Of a stretch of DNA of 50,269 nucleotides, positions 35,135 to 44,934 are shown one piece after another. Source of the stretch: Alphaproteobacteria bacterium (GTDB lineage: Bacteria > Pseudomonadota > Alphaproteobacteria > Rickettsiales > Deianiraeaceae); the NCBI GenBank assembly GCA_025363115.1, contig JANYEN010000055.1:1-50269 (forward strand). Reading direction: 5' to 3'. Every line of letters begins with the position of its first letter. Position 1 is the first letter of the stretch. Below the pieces are notes generated by a model that worked only from the letters and a program-made list of their open reading frames with translations, was not told where the DNA came from and searched no databases. The position numbers and the translations under genes were made by a program.

Positions 35135-38100
35135 ATGAAATTTAACGCCAAAATTTGCACATGTGTTTTGGTGTTCACATTATCCACTTTTTTATTTCAA
35201 TTAGACTTTAAGGTTAATGCAAGTAGTAGTAGCAATGCGTTAACAGGAGCGGGTGCTATAGTAGGGCCAAATTCAAAACCTATATCATATGCAGATGATG
35301 CAGTAGGGGCACTTATGAAGGCATGGGTGAAATTTAATCCCGCCAATGGTACAACTTGCACATGGCAGTGGCAAAAACCCGAGATTAAAGAAGTTTTGGG
35401 TATAATGCTGGGGATGTTATATGTTCTCCCAGATTGTCAATATGGAACTTTCTTTGCATTAAACGATGGTACAGATAAAGAAAATCCAATGTGTTTAGCA
35501 GCTACTGCGGCATTAATTTTTGGAGCTGGTCTTGCTGCAAATATAGCTTCAGAAGCAGCGGTAAGTGCAATAGCATCAACAGGAATTGGATGTAGCATTG
35601 CGGGTAATCTAGCTTTTCATGCTGGGTTAATAGCCAGCTTAGTTGCGGCAACAGGAATATTGCAGGGTACGGCTTCTCTTGCGGCATCTAGTTTTAAAAT
35701 ATGTGATGGAGGAGTAAATATTGTCACTCCTATGGCTTATCCAGATTCGCAAATAAAATTTATATTACAAGCAATGGGGATAAATCCTACCGTAGAAAAT
35801 ATTATTGATAAATACGAAAAAATATGTGTTCAACACACCTCTAGCGGTGAATATAAGTGGATGAAATATGGTGAATGCTGGTCAAAAAATGCAGTAAAAA
35901 TATGTGTTTACGCACCCGATAATATTGATCCAAGCCTTGCTTTGTGTGCCAGGGTGTCTTCTACTTGTCCTTGTGCCATGTCTATTCAAAGAGGATTAAT
36001 AGACGGTCCAACATACGCTAAAGATAGTAATGGGGTATATAAAACCAATGCTGATGGTACGCTTAAAATAACAGATGATGGCACGTTTCAAAAAAGATCG
36101 GGAGACTATTATAAGCAACATGCGGGAATTCACTGTAAAGCTTTAAGACATATTAATAAACCCCCTTTAACTCCAACTTATACGGGAATAATAGATGATG
36201 TTTGTCACACTTGGTCAGGATATTCAAAAAATCGTGTTACGTTGACAGCGGGAGTAGTGCAGTGCATAGCAAATACCTTCGAAAATTTATTTAAAAAACC
36301 ATTAATTTACTCTACCAATAGAGGTGTTCTTAACGACGCTCAGCAGACTCGCTATAACGCTTATAATTATGATTATCAATTAGTTGATGATGTCCTAACG
36401 TTAACTTCCAGAATTTTAAATAATAATAGCACAGATGTTTCTACATTAAGCAATAAAATTAATAGCATAATAAATAATACTGCTTTTACTAGTTTCTCAG
36501 AAAGAGGAATTACTATTCCACCCCGTACTTATAGTTTTTTTCTTCCTGCCGTAAATTTATCTAATGCAATTGGATCGATAGCGTTTTATAGTGATTTGAA
36601 TATCGTTAGTAGCGATCTTGCTTTATTGGGAAATACAATAGATTCAACCAGAATTAACTATTTAGATACCGCCCTACGTTCTAATATTCAAGGAATTACG
36701 GCTTTTCAAAGTTTACAAGGTGGAGTAGCTGCTATAATTTTTCTTGTTTTAATTTTATATTTTATAAATATCGGTTTTAAAATGATTAATGGACAATTTC
36801 CCCTTGAATCGTCTACAATAATTCCTATTTTCATTAATTTTGCTCTTATATATTATTTTGCCATCGGATCGGCATGGAAAGATATGGTTTTAAATATAGT
36901 AATGGATATAGCCAATGGATTTGCTACCTTTGCTTTTTCGATACCCGCAAGTAGCGTAAAAATAACAGATAAATGTAATTTTAGTGAAGACTATTATATA
37001 CCTTCTTCTAATGCAATTACTACTCAATCTAATCCGTGTGGTATGGGTATATCCCAAATTACTAAAACTACTTATACCTGCAATACGCCCTCTTTTTCAA
37101 TTACTCAATCTGTACCATGTCAGATTACTGCTGGAGTAACCCAAATGTACCAATGTGGTTCATCTTTGCCTCAACAAACACAGTGTGCAAATGCCTCGCA
37201 ACAGAGTTATATTTGCACCACTAATGCCTCGTCCCTTGTTAAAAATACGCCTTGTTCTACTCAAAATAATACCATTCAAACTTCTTCTACTGAATATTCA
37301 TGTACAAATATATCTGCTTTATGCCATTTCCCTCCAAATTCTACTCAACAAATTGTTACTTATGATGCCAATCGTAATCCTAAATATGGATGTAAACGAG
37401 GACCTTTTATTCCACCTCTTCAATATGAACAAATTTATAAACCAGTAATATATGATGGAATGAATAGTAATGGCACAATTTCTCCAACTTGGCTCATGGT
37501 GTATTGTGTTAATGCAAACAATTCGTCTGATACTAAACCTGCCACATTATTACCACAAAATCCCGATGGAAGTTATAGAAATTTGGTGTGCTCTTTGGGA
37601 GCTGGCGGAGAAAGATATGTAATGGAAGACGGATATCGTACTTCAGAACTCAATAAAATGGGAATAGTAAATCCACAATTAGTCACAACGGACAATAATT
37701 ATAATATAATGCATACGGCTTTTGAAATTACTAATTCAGATGGTAGAATTATTGATATACTTAGCACTATAGCCAATGAACAAATTCTTCTTCATACAAG
37801 TTCTTTAAAATATCAACATAAGTTATTAATTGAATCTGTTAGAGCGGCTGCAAATAGACAAGAAAGGTATTATCCCATATTAAAACCATTTGGACCATCA
37901 GGATCAGTTAGAGATATGAATTACGTAGGCATCTTTGATACTTTGGATTGTAAAGCTATGAGTTATTTTGGATATACTCCAGATGATACCGAAGATGTTA
38001 CATATGTAAAATTAATGTCAGGAATGCTTACCTCTTTTCCTTTTGGATGGATAGTCATATTAATTATGGTTATAATGGGAGTATCAATGATTTCTGCTGT

Positions 38101-38842
38101 AGGCAATCTTGTGCAAAAATATTTAGTTTGCTTTTGTGGTCTTATGATACTATTTTTTATAAGTCCGTTAGTCTTTACATGTAAGTTATTTCCCGAAACT
38201 TCAGGATATTTTGATGAATGGCTTGACAAATTTAAGGGCTTCTTAATTAGTATTCCATTATCATTTTTTATGATGGGATTATTAATCGCATTATATGATT
38301 ATGCATTATATGGATCCCCTGGTATTTATAGCCAATATAATTTTGATGGCACTTTAAATTCTAATTATATAAAAGTTTTTAACGATAATGGTACAATTAA
38401 CAAAGATTGTGCTAATAATGGAAATTTATCTACTGCTCCATTAGTTTGTTTGGCATATTATTTTATTAATAATGTTGAATGGATTGGAATACCTTTTACT
38501 TCAATTGCAATTCCTAGACCTCACTATGATGGAGCAGCTTTTTTATATATCTTTAAAACGCTAGTTATCAGCCTTCTTATTTCTTTTGGAGCATCTTCTA
38601 TAATAGATATTTTAGATAAATTATTTCAAAGCTTAGGATTAGGAGCCGATACTTCACTAGAAGGATCTATGGTTAATTCTGCTAATTCTTTGAGAGATCA
38701 GGCTGGAGCGCGAGCAGGAGCTACGGCTAAGTTACCTTTAGATATTGCAAAAGATGTAGGCAGTAAAGCTAAGCATACAGGTAAAAAAATTGGTAGTTCG
38801 GCGGCTTCAAGTGCAATCAGTAAAATGGTTAACAGAAAATAA
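35135..38842 (+). CDS. virB6: VirB6/TrbL-like type IV secretion protein, large paralog 1
   Basis: This is an inner-membrane channel component of a type IV secretion system, in the enlarged Rickettsiales form (1235 residues against about 300 in Agrobacterium VirB6). It has a signal peptide (residues 1-30) and a hydrophobic Ala/Gly-rich segment (about 113-180). A Cys-rich extracytoplasmic domain follows, shared with paralog 2 (LCARVSSTCPCA, IIDDVCHTWSGYSKN). The VirB6/TrbL membrane core has segments near residues 528-550, 561-582, 970-1012, 1035-1060 and 1136-1160. Unique to this copy is a Cys-pair repeat insertion at residues 647-730. The Gly/Ala-rich basic tail (ARAGATAKLPLDIAKDVG) is probably cytoplasmic. 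The next paralog starts 6 nt downstream. No other virB gene is in the window, although in Rickettsia virB6 copies usually follow virB3-virB4. Confidence 0.88.
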   Translation: MKFNAKICTCVLVFTLSTFLFQLDFKVNASSSSNALTGAGAIVGPNSKPISYADDAVGALMKAWVKFNPANGTTCTWQWQKPEIKEVLGIMLGMLYVLPDCQYGTFFALNDGTDKENPMCLAATAALIFGAGLAANIASEAAVSAIASTGIGCSIAGNLAFHAGLIASLVAATGILQGTASLAASSFKICDGGVNIVTPMAYPDSQIKFILQAMGINPTVENIIDKYEKICVQHTSSGEYKWMKYGECWSKNAVKICVYAPDNIDPSLALCARVSSTCPCAMSIQRGLIDGPTYAKDSNGVYKTNADGTLKITDDGTFQKRSGDYYKQHAGIHCKALRHINKPPLTPTYTGIIDDVCHTWSGYSKNRVTLTAGVVQCIANTFENLFKKPLIYSTNRGVLNDAQQTRYNAYNYDYQLVDDVLTLTSRILNNNSTDVSTLSNKINSIINNTAFTSFSERGITIPPRTYSFFLPAVNLSNAIGSIAFYSDLNIVSSDLALLGNTIDSTRINYLDTALRSNIQGITAFQSLQGGVAAIIFLVLILYFINIGFKMINGQFPLESSTIIPIFINFALIYYFAIGSAWKDMVLNIVMDIANGFATFAFSIPASSVKITDKCNFSEDYYIPSSNAITTQSNPCGMGISQITKTTYTCNTPSFSITQSVPCQITAGVTQMYQCGSSLPQQTQCANASQQSYICTTNASSLVKNTPCSTQNNTIQTSSTEYSCTNISALCHFPPNSTQQIVTYDANRNPKYGCKRGPFIPPLQYEQIYKPVIYDGMNSNGTISPTWLMVYCVNANNSSDTKPATLLPQNPDGSYRNLVCSLGAGGERYVMEDGYRTSELNKMGIVNPQLVTTDNNYNIMHTAFEITNSDGRIIDILSTIANEQILLHTSSLKYQHKLLIESVRAAANRQERYYPILKPFGPSGSVRDMNYVGIFDTLDCKAMSYFGYTPDDTEDVTYVKLMSGMLTSFPFGWIVILIMVIMGVSMISAVGNLVQKYLVCFCGLMILFFISPLVFTCKLFPETSGYFDEWLDKFKGFLISIPLSFFMMGLLIALYDYALYGSPGIYSQYNFDGTLNSNYIKVFNDNGTINKDCANNGNLSTAPLVCLAYYFINNVEWIGIPFTSIAIPRPHYDGAAFLYIFKTLVISLLISFGASSIIDILDKLFQSLGLGADTSLEGSMVNSANSLRDQAGARAGATAKLPLDIAKDVGSKAKHTGKKIGSSAASSAISKMVNRK
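37070..37324 (+). repeat. Imperfect cysteine-pair repeats within virB6 paralog 1
   Basis: About four degenerate units of 22-30 residues follow the pattern Tyr-x-Cys, 9-17 residues, then Pro- or Gln-Cys. They begin YTC, YQC, YIC and YSC, and the second Cys falls in VPC, TQC, TPC and ALC. The corresponding place in paralog 2 lacks them. Confidence 0.7.
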
Positions 38843-38848
38843 AAATAT

Positions 38849-41800
38849 ATGAAAAAAATATTTTATTTATTTTTAATATGCGTTTTACTTAGCATGCCTT
38901 TAAATAATTCATTTGCTAGTGCACCCTCTGAAAGTAGTGCAATAGGGCAAGTTCTAAAAAATGTTTTTAAAGATTATGGTGATTGTTATCATAATTTTTT
39001 TCTGTGGAGTAGCGATATAAGTGAAGAAAATAACAAGTGTAAAGCAGTAAATGCAGGCTTAATAAGTGCAATGATACTTGGAATGGTGGGTGGTCCATTG
39101 GTTGCTTTGGGAGTAGGCGTTGGTTATATGTCAACTTTATTTGGGGCTGCTGAAGGAATTAGGAATAGTGCTAAAATATGCAGAATTAGTCCAGATTCTG
39201 ATGATATACAACCCGCTCCTTATACTGACGACATGATTAATCAATTACTAGGGGGAAATGCTAGTGTAGAAGAGATAGTTGATAAATATAATAAAATTTG
39301 TGTGGAATATCATGGGCAAAAAATATGGATAAAACAAAATCAATGTGGTAGTACTGGTGGTGCAACTTTTTGCGCTTATACTTATATGGACACTAAGGCT
39401 ACATTTATAAATTCCATTCAGAATGATAATCCCAGTGATGGAAACGATCCAGAATATTTATGTGTAAGAGTATCTTCAACTTGCCCCTGTAGTTTTCCAT
39501 TACAGAATGGAATTATTTCTGGACCTGAATATCAAAAAGATGGGGATGGGGTATATAAATTAAAAGCAGATGGAACTCCTAGCATCGCAAATGAAGTATC
39601 TTATTCTGCCCACGCTGCAATGCATTGCCGAGCTTTACGCAGAGCAAATTCTGTTAAGTTAATTGCCAAACCTCCAAATACTGATATAATAGATGAAGTA
39701 TGTTATTCGTGGTCAGGATATTCTAAGAATTATAGATCGTTAATTAGTCCAGTTATTCAGTGCATTCAAAATACTTTGAATAATTTATTCAATAAACCAA
39801 TGGCTGTTTCTCGTAACAACTCCACTTTAACTACTAGTCAGGAGGCAACTTACACTAATTATAATAATGATTATAGATACGTTACTAATATGCTAAGCTT
39901 GGTAACTGTAATATCTAATGAGATACTTACAGCAACCTCAACTAGAACCCAAAATGATTTGCAAAACCTTGCTTCTTACATAAACTCTGTAAATAATGGC
40001 ATTGCTTTTACAGCAGGTCCATATGGACCGAACGGAATAGGTAATCCTAATATTACCTCTTTAACCACTACTACTGTTTCAACAGCTAATCCAGTTATTC
40101 AGCAACTTTTAGCTATTGCTATACAAGCCTTAGGATATGATCCAGTAGGAACAAATGATCCTGACCAAATTTTGACTATGGCAACTGCACCATTTGGTAC
40201 TACTGGAGCCACCGATAGTAATAATATGGCTACAGCAGTACGTAATTTGCAAATGGCAAGAAATAATTTATCTGCACAAGTATTAGATTATAACACAACA
40301 CAAAATAATTTAACACAGGGTATATCTACTTTTTCAACTCTAAAAAATACAATGCTCGCCAATGCTGGAGCTATTGAAGGTTTACAGAATGTTTTAAATA
40401 GTGGAGTAACTAGTTGTCCATTAATATCTAATGCCAATATTACAGATTTAAGAAATAATAATGCTTGTGCATGGCGGGTATTAAGTGCTATGCAATGTGG
40501 CTCAGCAACGTGCGTAGATACAAATACTATTAATTATTGCCCTCCTACCTGTGCCCCCTCAACTTGTCTTTGTTATTTAAGAGATTTTCTAACTAATACC
40601 AATAGTTTTGCAGGAATTGGCTTGGCAAACTATAACAGTGCTTCTGGTGGTAATCCAGGATTAGTAATTGCTGTAAATACTTATTTTAATACAATAGGAC
40701 TAGCTCCTATAACAAACTCAGAAAATGTGACCCAAATATCAAATGCTATTTCATCGCTATGTAGCTCAACCATAACTAATCAAACCTGTAATGGAACAGG
40801 AACAATTACTGATTTAAATAATCACCTTCGTGCTTTGTGTAGTTCTGGATATGATTCTACTAATCAAACTTGCAGTGGAACAGGAACAATTGCTACTTTA
40901 AATCAACAAATACCTATTTTACAGAACAGAATTACTTATATGTGTAGTAGTGGCAATGCGGGATATACTAATCCACCACTTGCATATAATAGCTCAAACC
41001 CTGCTAGCACTTGCCCTTGTTCTGGTAATGGTTTAATTACTGTCGCTTATTATAAATCTCATTTAGCTAGTGGTACTACTACTTTGTCTTATGTTAATTT
41101 AGGTCAAATTCAACAAGAATTAACTATATTAGCCAATAAAATAGACAAAGATAAAATAACTTTTATGTCACAAGCACTTCAAGCTAATTCTATGACCAAT
41201 GCTTTAACTCCATTTCAAAGTGTGCAAGGCAGAATGCAAACTTTCGTGCTAATAATATTGGTTATATATGTAATGATGATAGGATATAGAATGGTAATAG
41301 GAGAATTCACTCCTAATGTATCTAACCTTACAGCAATATTTATGGATTTTGCAATAGTTTATTATTTTGCTATGGGAAGTGCATGGAGAGATTATTTTTT
41401 TAATATGATTTTGAATGTTTCAGTAGGATTAGGTGAATTTGCAATGAGTGTTACTAACGATTATGTTTCTGATAGAGGGCAAGATAATTGTAATAATTAT
41501 ATGAATAACTTTTATCAAACAGCACCTACGGCTACTTGTACTTTTCCAAATTTTAGCATATTAAAAAATAATCCGCGTGCTAGCGTTGCTCAGCTTCTTG
41601 TACCACAAATTGTTGCTTATGATCAACGAACTAAACAAAATATAATTGGGTGCATGAAAGGTCCTTTTATTGTGACCCCTAATTATGAAACACCATATGT
41701 GCCGGTTATGGTTTATAAATTTAATAATGATGGTACTACGTCTTCAAATTTTATGAATGTTTATTGTTATAATAATCAAGTTAACTCCAATAGAGTTGTG

Positions 41801-43087
41801 GCAATACCTATAAATAATTTGATTACCCTTGAACCCATAAGATTGGTGTGTCCAGCTGATGGAATATGTCAAAATGGGGGGTGTACTATGGAAGATGGAT
41901 ATAGAATATCTGAATTAATTGGAGCTGGATTTTCTATGAATAAATTAACTAGTGCCAATGTATCTGGAGATTCATATGGAGTAATAAGCACGGCAGTACA
42001 GATTTGGGACACCAGAACGGATACAGCTAAAAATATTATACAAAGTATTGTTAGTGATACGGTAAAAATGAGAACTGCTACTATTAAAAGTGGAAGAGTT
42101 AAAGTGCTGGAAAGTATTCGTTCTTATGAGAATGCCAAACATAGAAATTATCCTATTTTAACTATATTTAACGGTGTACAAAGAAATATGAGTTATCTCG
42201 GAATGTTCGATACATTAGACTGCAAAGTTATGAAATATTTAACTTATAATCCTAGTAAATCAGACGATGTGTTATCATTAAAATTTTTGGTATCAGTATT
42301 ATGGACGGGTCCTTTAGGAATCGCAGTATGGGCTGTTATGGTTCTTATGGGTTTTCTTTTTATATCGATGATAGGAACAATAGTGCAAGGATATTTAGTA
42401 TCAATGGGAGCAATAACAATTTTAGCCTATTTATCACCCTTAGTTATGCCTTGTTTGTTGTTTAATGATACCAAAGGTTATTTTACTACCTGGTTATCAC
42501 AAATAAGAAAATATGCTACTGGTATTCCAGTTTCTTTATTAACACTAGGTATTTTAATGGTTCTGACAGATTATGTATTTTATGGAGATCCAGCTCAATA
42601 TCAGCAAAATAATATGTTTGACTCAAATGGCAACGTTAATCAATCTTGTGGGGCTAGTAATCCAGAAAAGGCTCCTTTGATCTGTTTATTATATTTAATG
42701 AATAATGCCGTGCAACCTTCAAATTGCACTTTTGGCATTTGTGTTTTTACTACTCCTAATTTTGGACATCTTTTGTTGTTATTATTGGTAGCTCTGTTAA
42801 AAGGCATCATTATACTTAATATTGTGGTTGATTCATTAGGCAAAATAGAATCATTTATGAATAGCATGTTAGGCACCAGTCAAGATGTAGCCTTAAATGG
42901 ATCAATATTTAATAGTAGTACTGGCTTATTTAGCCATTTAAAAGCTAGAGGAGAATCAATAATTTCGGCTCCAGTTGATATTGCACGAGATATTTCTGAT
43001 AAAGTTTCTCATACAAAGCAACAAGTAAAATCTGCTTCCAATACTTCTGCTGCCAAAAGCGTTATGGAGAAAAAAGAAGAATCCTAA
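38849..43087 (+). CDS. virB6: VirB6/TrbL-like type IV secretion protein, large paralog 2
   Basis: This is the second enlarged VirB6 (1412 residues), homologous along most of its length to the preceding protein. It has a signal peptide (residues 1-24, ending NSFASA) and a shared Cys-rich N-terminal domain (LCVRVSSTCPCS, IIDEVCYSWSGYSKN). The membrane core has segments near residues 794-819, 825-846, 1156-1200, 1224-1246 and 1307-1332. Shared landmarks include the GYLVSMGAITILAYLSPLVM block. Between the N-terminal domain and the first core helix it carries an extra insertion of about 350 residues (nt 40020-41100). The insertion has eight Cys within about 55 residues (ACAWRVLSAMQCGSATC onward) and a 26-residue repeat. 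It starts 6 nt after paralog 1, so the two form an operon and arose by tandem duplication. The hydrophilic C terminus ends Lys/Glu-rich. Confidence 0.88.
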   Translation: MKKIFYLFLICVLLSMPLNNSFASAPSESSAIGQVLKNVFKDYGDCYHNFFLWSSDISEENNKCKAVNAGLISAMILGMVGGPLVALGVGVGYMSTLFGAAEGIRNSAKICRISPDSDDIQPAPYTDDMINQLLGGNASVEEIVDKYNKICVEYHGQKIWIKQNQCGSTGGATFCAYTYMDTKATFINSIQNDNPSDGNDPEYLCVRVSSTCPCSFPLQNGIISGPEYQKDGDGVYKLKADGTPSIANEVSYSAHAAMHCRALRRANSVKLIAKPPNTDIIDEVCYSWSGYSKNYRSLISPVIQCIQNTLNNLFNKPMAVSRNNSTLTTSQEATYTNYNNDYRYVTNMLSLVTVISNEILTATSTRTQNDLQNLASYINSVNNGIAFTAGPYGPNGIGNPNITSLTTTTVSTANPVIQQLLAIAIQALGYDPVGTNDPDQILTMATAPFGTTGATDSNNMATAVRNLQMARNNLSAQVLDYNTTQNNLTQGISTFSTLKNTMLANAGAIEGLQNVLNSGVTSCPLISNANITDLRNNNACAWRVLSAMQCGSATCVDTNTINYCPPTCAPSTCLCYLRDFLTNTNSFAGIGLANYNSASGGNPGLVIAVNTYFNTIGLAPITNSENVTQISNAISSLCSSTITNQTCNGTGTITDLNNHLRALCSSGYDSTNQTCSGTGTIATLNQQIPILQNRITYMCSSGNAGYTNPPLAYNSSNPASTCPCSGNGLITVAYYKSHLASGTTTLSYVNLGQIQQELTILANKIDKDKITFMSQALQANSMTNALTPFQSVQGRMQTFVLIILVIYVMMIGYRMVIGEFTPNVSNLTAIFMDFAIVYYFAMGSAWRDYFFNMILNVSVGLGEFAMSVTNDYVSDRGQDNCNNYMNNFYQTAPTATCTFPNFSILKNNPRASVAQLLVPQIVAYDQRTKQNIIGCMKGPFIVTPNYETPYVPVMVYKFNNDGTTSSNFMNVYCYNNQVNSNRVVAIPINNLITLEPIRLVCPADGICQNGGCTMEDGYRISELIGAGFSMNKLTSANVSGDSYGVISTAVQIWDTRTDTAKNIIQSIVSDTVKMRTATIKSGRVKVLESIRSYENAKHRNYPILTIFNGVQRNMSYLGMFDTLDCKVMKYLTYNPSKSDDVLSLKFLVSVLWTGPLGIAVWAVMVLMGFLFISMIGTIVQGYLVSMGAITILAYLSPLVMPCLLFNDTKGYFTTWLSQIRKYATGIPVSLLTLGILMVLTDYVFYGDPAQYQQNNMFDSNGNVNQSCGASNPEKAPLICLLYLMNNAVQPSNCTFGICVFTTPNFGHLLLLLLVALLKGIIILNIVVDSLGKIESFMNSMLGTSQDVALNGSIFNSSTGLFSHLKARGESIISAPVDIARDISDKVSHTKQQVKSASNTSAAKSVMEKKEES
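40757..40912 (+). repeat. Two 26-residue tandem repeats within virB6 paralog 2
   Basis: Two adjacent units share LCSS near the start and NQTCxGTGTIxxLN in the body (78-nt period; the LCSS Cys codons are at 40760 and 40838). A third partial match (MCSSGNAGY) follows about 30 residues later. The unit is Cys-rich and lies in the insertion that paralog 1 lacks. Confidence 0.8.
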
Positions 43088-43107
43088 TAAGATCGAAATA
43101 CTTAAAC

Positions 43108-44064
43108 TTAACTTATAGCTAAATAATTTTTAATATTAAAAAAAGCATTTTGCAAACCAACAATAATATAATAAACTAAAGCCGATTTTTTTTCAGTTAA
43201 AAGAAAAGAAGCATCAGATAATCTTTCTTTTTTAATTTTTGAATCTATTTGATCGCTAGCTTCAATTGCAGATTGTAAATTGTTATTATCTTGTGCTACT
43301 ATTTCTTCTACATATAAATTAGAAAATTTATCGCCAAAAAGCATATCAGCATATATTTCAGCAGAAATTTTCATAGGATAAGAATATTGTACCAGTGTAG
43401 TCGCTGCCTTACGATTAATTAAAGAAGCTTGCATAGAAAAAACAGGCACATAATATTGAAATAAAGATACTTTATCAGTCAAGTCTGTAACATTAAACCT
43501 TAAATATTTTTCCCATCCTCCATATGAATTGCTTTGACCAAATCCTACTCTATCCCATAATTTAGGTTTTTTTTCAAGCTCGGCAATTACTTCCAGCAAC
43601 AATTTAACATTTAAAATTTTAGCATCATCTTCAAAAATTAAAGCATATTCATAATCGGATTCTAAAAAAGCTTTCCAGGCTTTTACATGGCTCATATAGC
43701 ATCCCACCACACCTTTGCTGGCTACTTCGACAGTATTTATTTTGAAAGCCTTAGCATCAAAGTTTTTATTTAATTCTTGATTACTTAAATTATTACCATC
43801 TATTGCTTCTATTCGATGAGCAGGAAAGTTTATGTCTTTTAATTGGCGTTTAATACTGGCTAATCTATCTTTAGATTTTTTCATATTAATATAATAAATT
43901 CCTATTCCTTTGAGATTAGTTTTATTGTAATTTTTATATCCCGAGTCATTTAATTTATAATATTCATAATATTTAAAATATATTGTTATAAGAGTTGCTA
44001 AGCATCCGATAATAATAAATATTATAGAATTAAAAATTATTTTTTTTACTTTTAATTGTCGCAC
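43108..44064 (-). CDS. Glycosyltransferase family 25 (LPS-type)
   Basis: GT25 enzymes add hexoses to lipooligosaccharide. This 318-residue protein has one N-terminal membrane anchor (about residues 8-27). The GT25 landmarks follow: IYYINMKKSKDRLASI at the start of the catalytic domain, RIEAIDGNNL, GVVGCYMSHVKAWKAFLES, and the acidic metal-binding motif LIFEDDAKI. Such a membrane anchor is not universal in the family and suggests tethering on the cytoplasmic membrane face. It reads toward virB6 paralog 2, ending 20 nt from that gene, and lies downstream of plsC with a 19-nt gap, so the two minus-strand genes probably form a small envelope operon. Confidence 0.88.
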   Translation of the reverse strand: MRQLKVKKIIFNSIIFIIIGCLATLITIYFKYYEYYKLNDSGYKNYNKTNLKGIGIYYINMKKSKDRLASIKRQLKDINFPAHRIEAIDGNNLSNQELNKNFDAKAFKINTVEVASKGVVGCYMSHVKAWKAFLESDYEYALIFEDDAKILNVKLLLEVIAELEKKPKLWDRVGFGQSNSYGGWEKYLRFNVTDLTDKVSLFQYYVPVFSMQASLINRKAATTLVQYSYPMKISAEIYADMLFGDKFSNLYVEEIVAQDNNNLQSAIEASDQIDSKIKKERLSDASFLLTEKKSALVYYIIVGLQNAFFNIKNYLAIS

Positions 44065-44083
44065 TTAAATTATTAGATAAAAT

Positions 44084-44776
44084 TTATTTATGTTCCAGTA
44101 ATTCTATTAAGGTTTTTTTAAAATCACCTGAATTCAAGCCTTTTGGCATAACGGGCATTATTTTCATTTGTATAGCCCCAGCACTTTTTTTGCTAAATAA
44201 TTTGGGAGGCCAATATTTTCCTGAATCTAAGGTTACTGGGATTACATCAAACCCTTCTTGATAAAGCGATAAAAAACTAAAATGATAAGGATAATCCTGC
44301 AAAGATGAATTGTAAGGCACTCGAGTTCCTTGGGGAAAAATAACTATATTATGCCCCAAAGATAATTTTTCTTTAATATCCAAAATCATTTTTTTCATAG
44401 ACTTAATTCCTCCTTTTCTATCCACTGCTATCATATTCATTTGTTTTAAATGCCATCCATAAAAAGGTATACTAAGTAAACTTTTTTTTAATATGTAAGA
44501 AGGTTTATCTAAAAGAGTTAAAAAAATTATTGTTTCCCATATTGATTGATGCTTGCTTGCAATTATGGCATTAGGTTTTATATTTTCTATACCGCTCACT
44601 TGATAGGTAATACCATAAATATATTTAGCTAAAAATAAAATAACAGCTCCCCAAGTTTTATAAATTTTTATCATTCCATTTTTAGAAAATCTACAAAAAA
44701 AAGCTATTATAGAAATTAAACTAGTGGCTAATGTACAGCAAATGGCAAAAGTTATATTTTTAATAAAACTAACCAT
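44084..44776 (-). CDS. plsC: 1-acyl-sn-glycerol-3-phosphate acyltransferase
   Basis: PlsC acylates lysophosphatidic acid to phosphatidic acid; with PlsX (also in this window) it covers parts of phospholipid synthesis. The 230-residue protein has an N-terminal hydrophobic segment and the acyltransferase block I as SKHQSIWETI, with His-x4-Glu rather than the textbook His-x4-Asp. Block III reads IFPQGTRVPY, where the family usually has FPEGTR. Both variants keep the spacing, and a KHQSxWET form occurs in some proteobacterial PlsC proteins. It is followed by the GT25 gene and diverges from the orphan gene at 44935. A TTGACA -35-like box lies upstream (plus 44824-44829). Confidence 0.88.
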   Translation of the reverse strand: MVSFIKNITFAICCTLATSLISIIAFFCRFSKNGMIKIYKTWGAVILFLAKYIYGITYQVSGIENIKPNAIIASKHQSIWETIIFLTLLDKPSYILKKSLLSIPFYGWHLKQMNMIAVDRKGGIKSMKKMILDIKEKLSLGHNIVIFPQGTRVPYNSSLQDYPYHFSFLSLYQEGFDVIPVTLDSGKYWPPKLFSKKSAGAIQMKIMPVMPKGLNSGDFKKTLIELLEHK

Positions 44777-44934
44777 TAAATTTAATAAATTATTTAAGTG
44801 TAAATCTGTTTTTATTAACTTAATGTCAATTTAATTTATATTAACCTAATTAAAAAATATTTATTATTCTAGTTGCTTTATAGAACTTTTTAGGTTAAAA
44901 TTACTAGGTCAGGTAAATGTTATATTGAAACTAT

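Noticed and set aside
37010-37330. CRISPR-like repeat array in virB6 paralog 1
   Set aside because: The units are degenerate at DNA level, in frame and coding; spacing and sequence do not fit CRISPR repeats.
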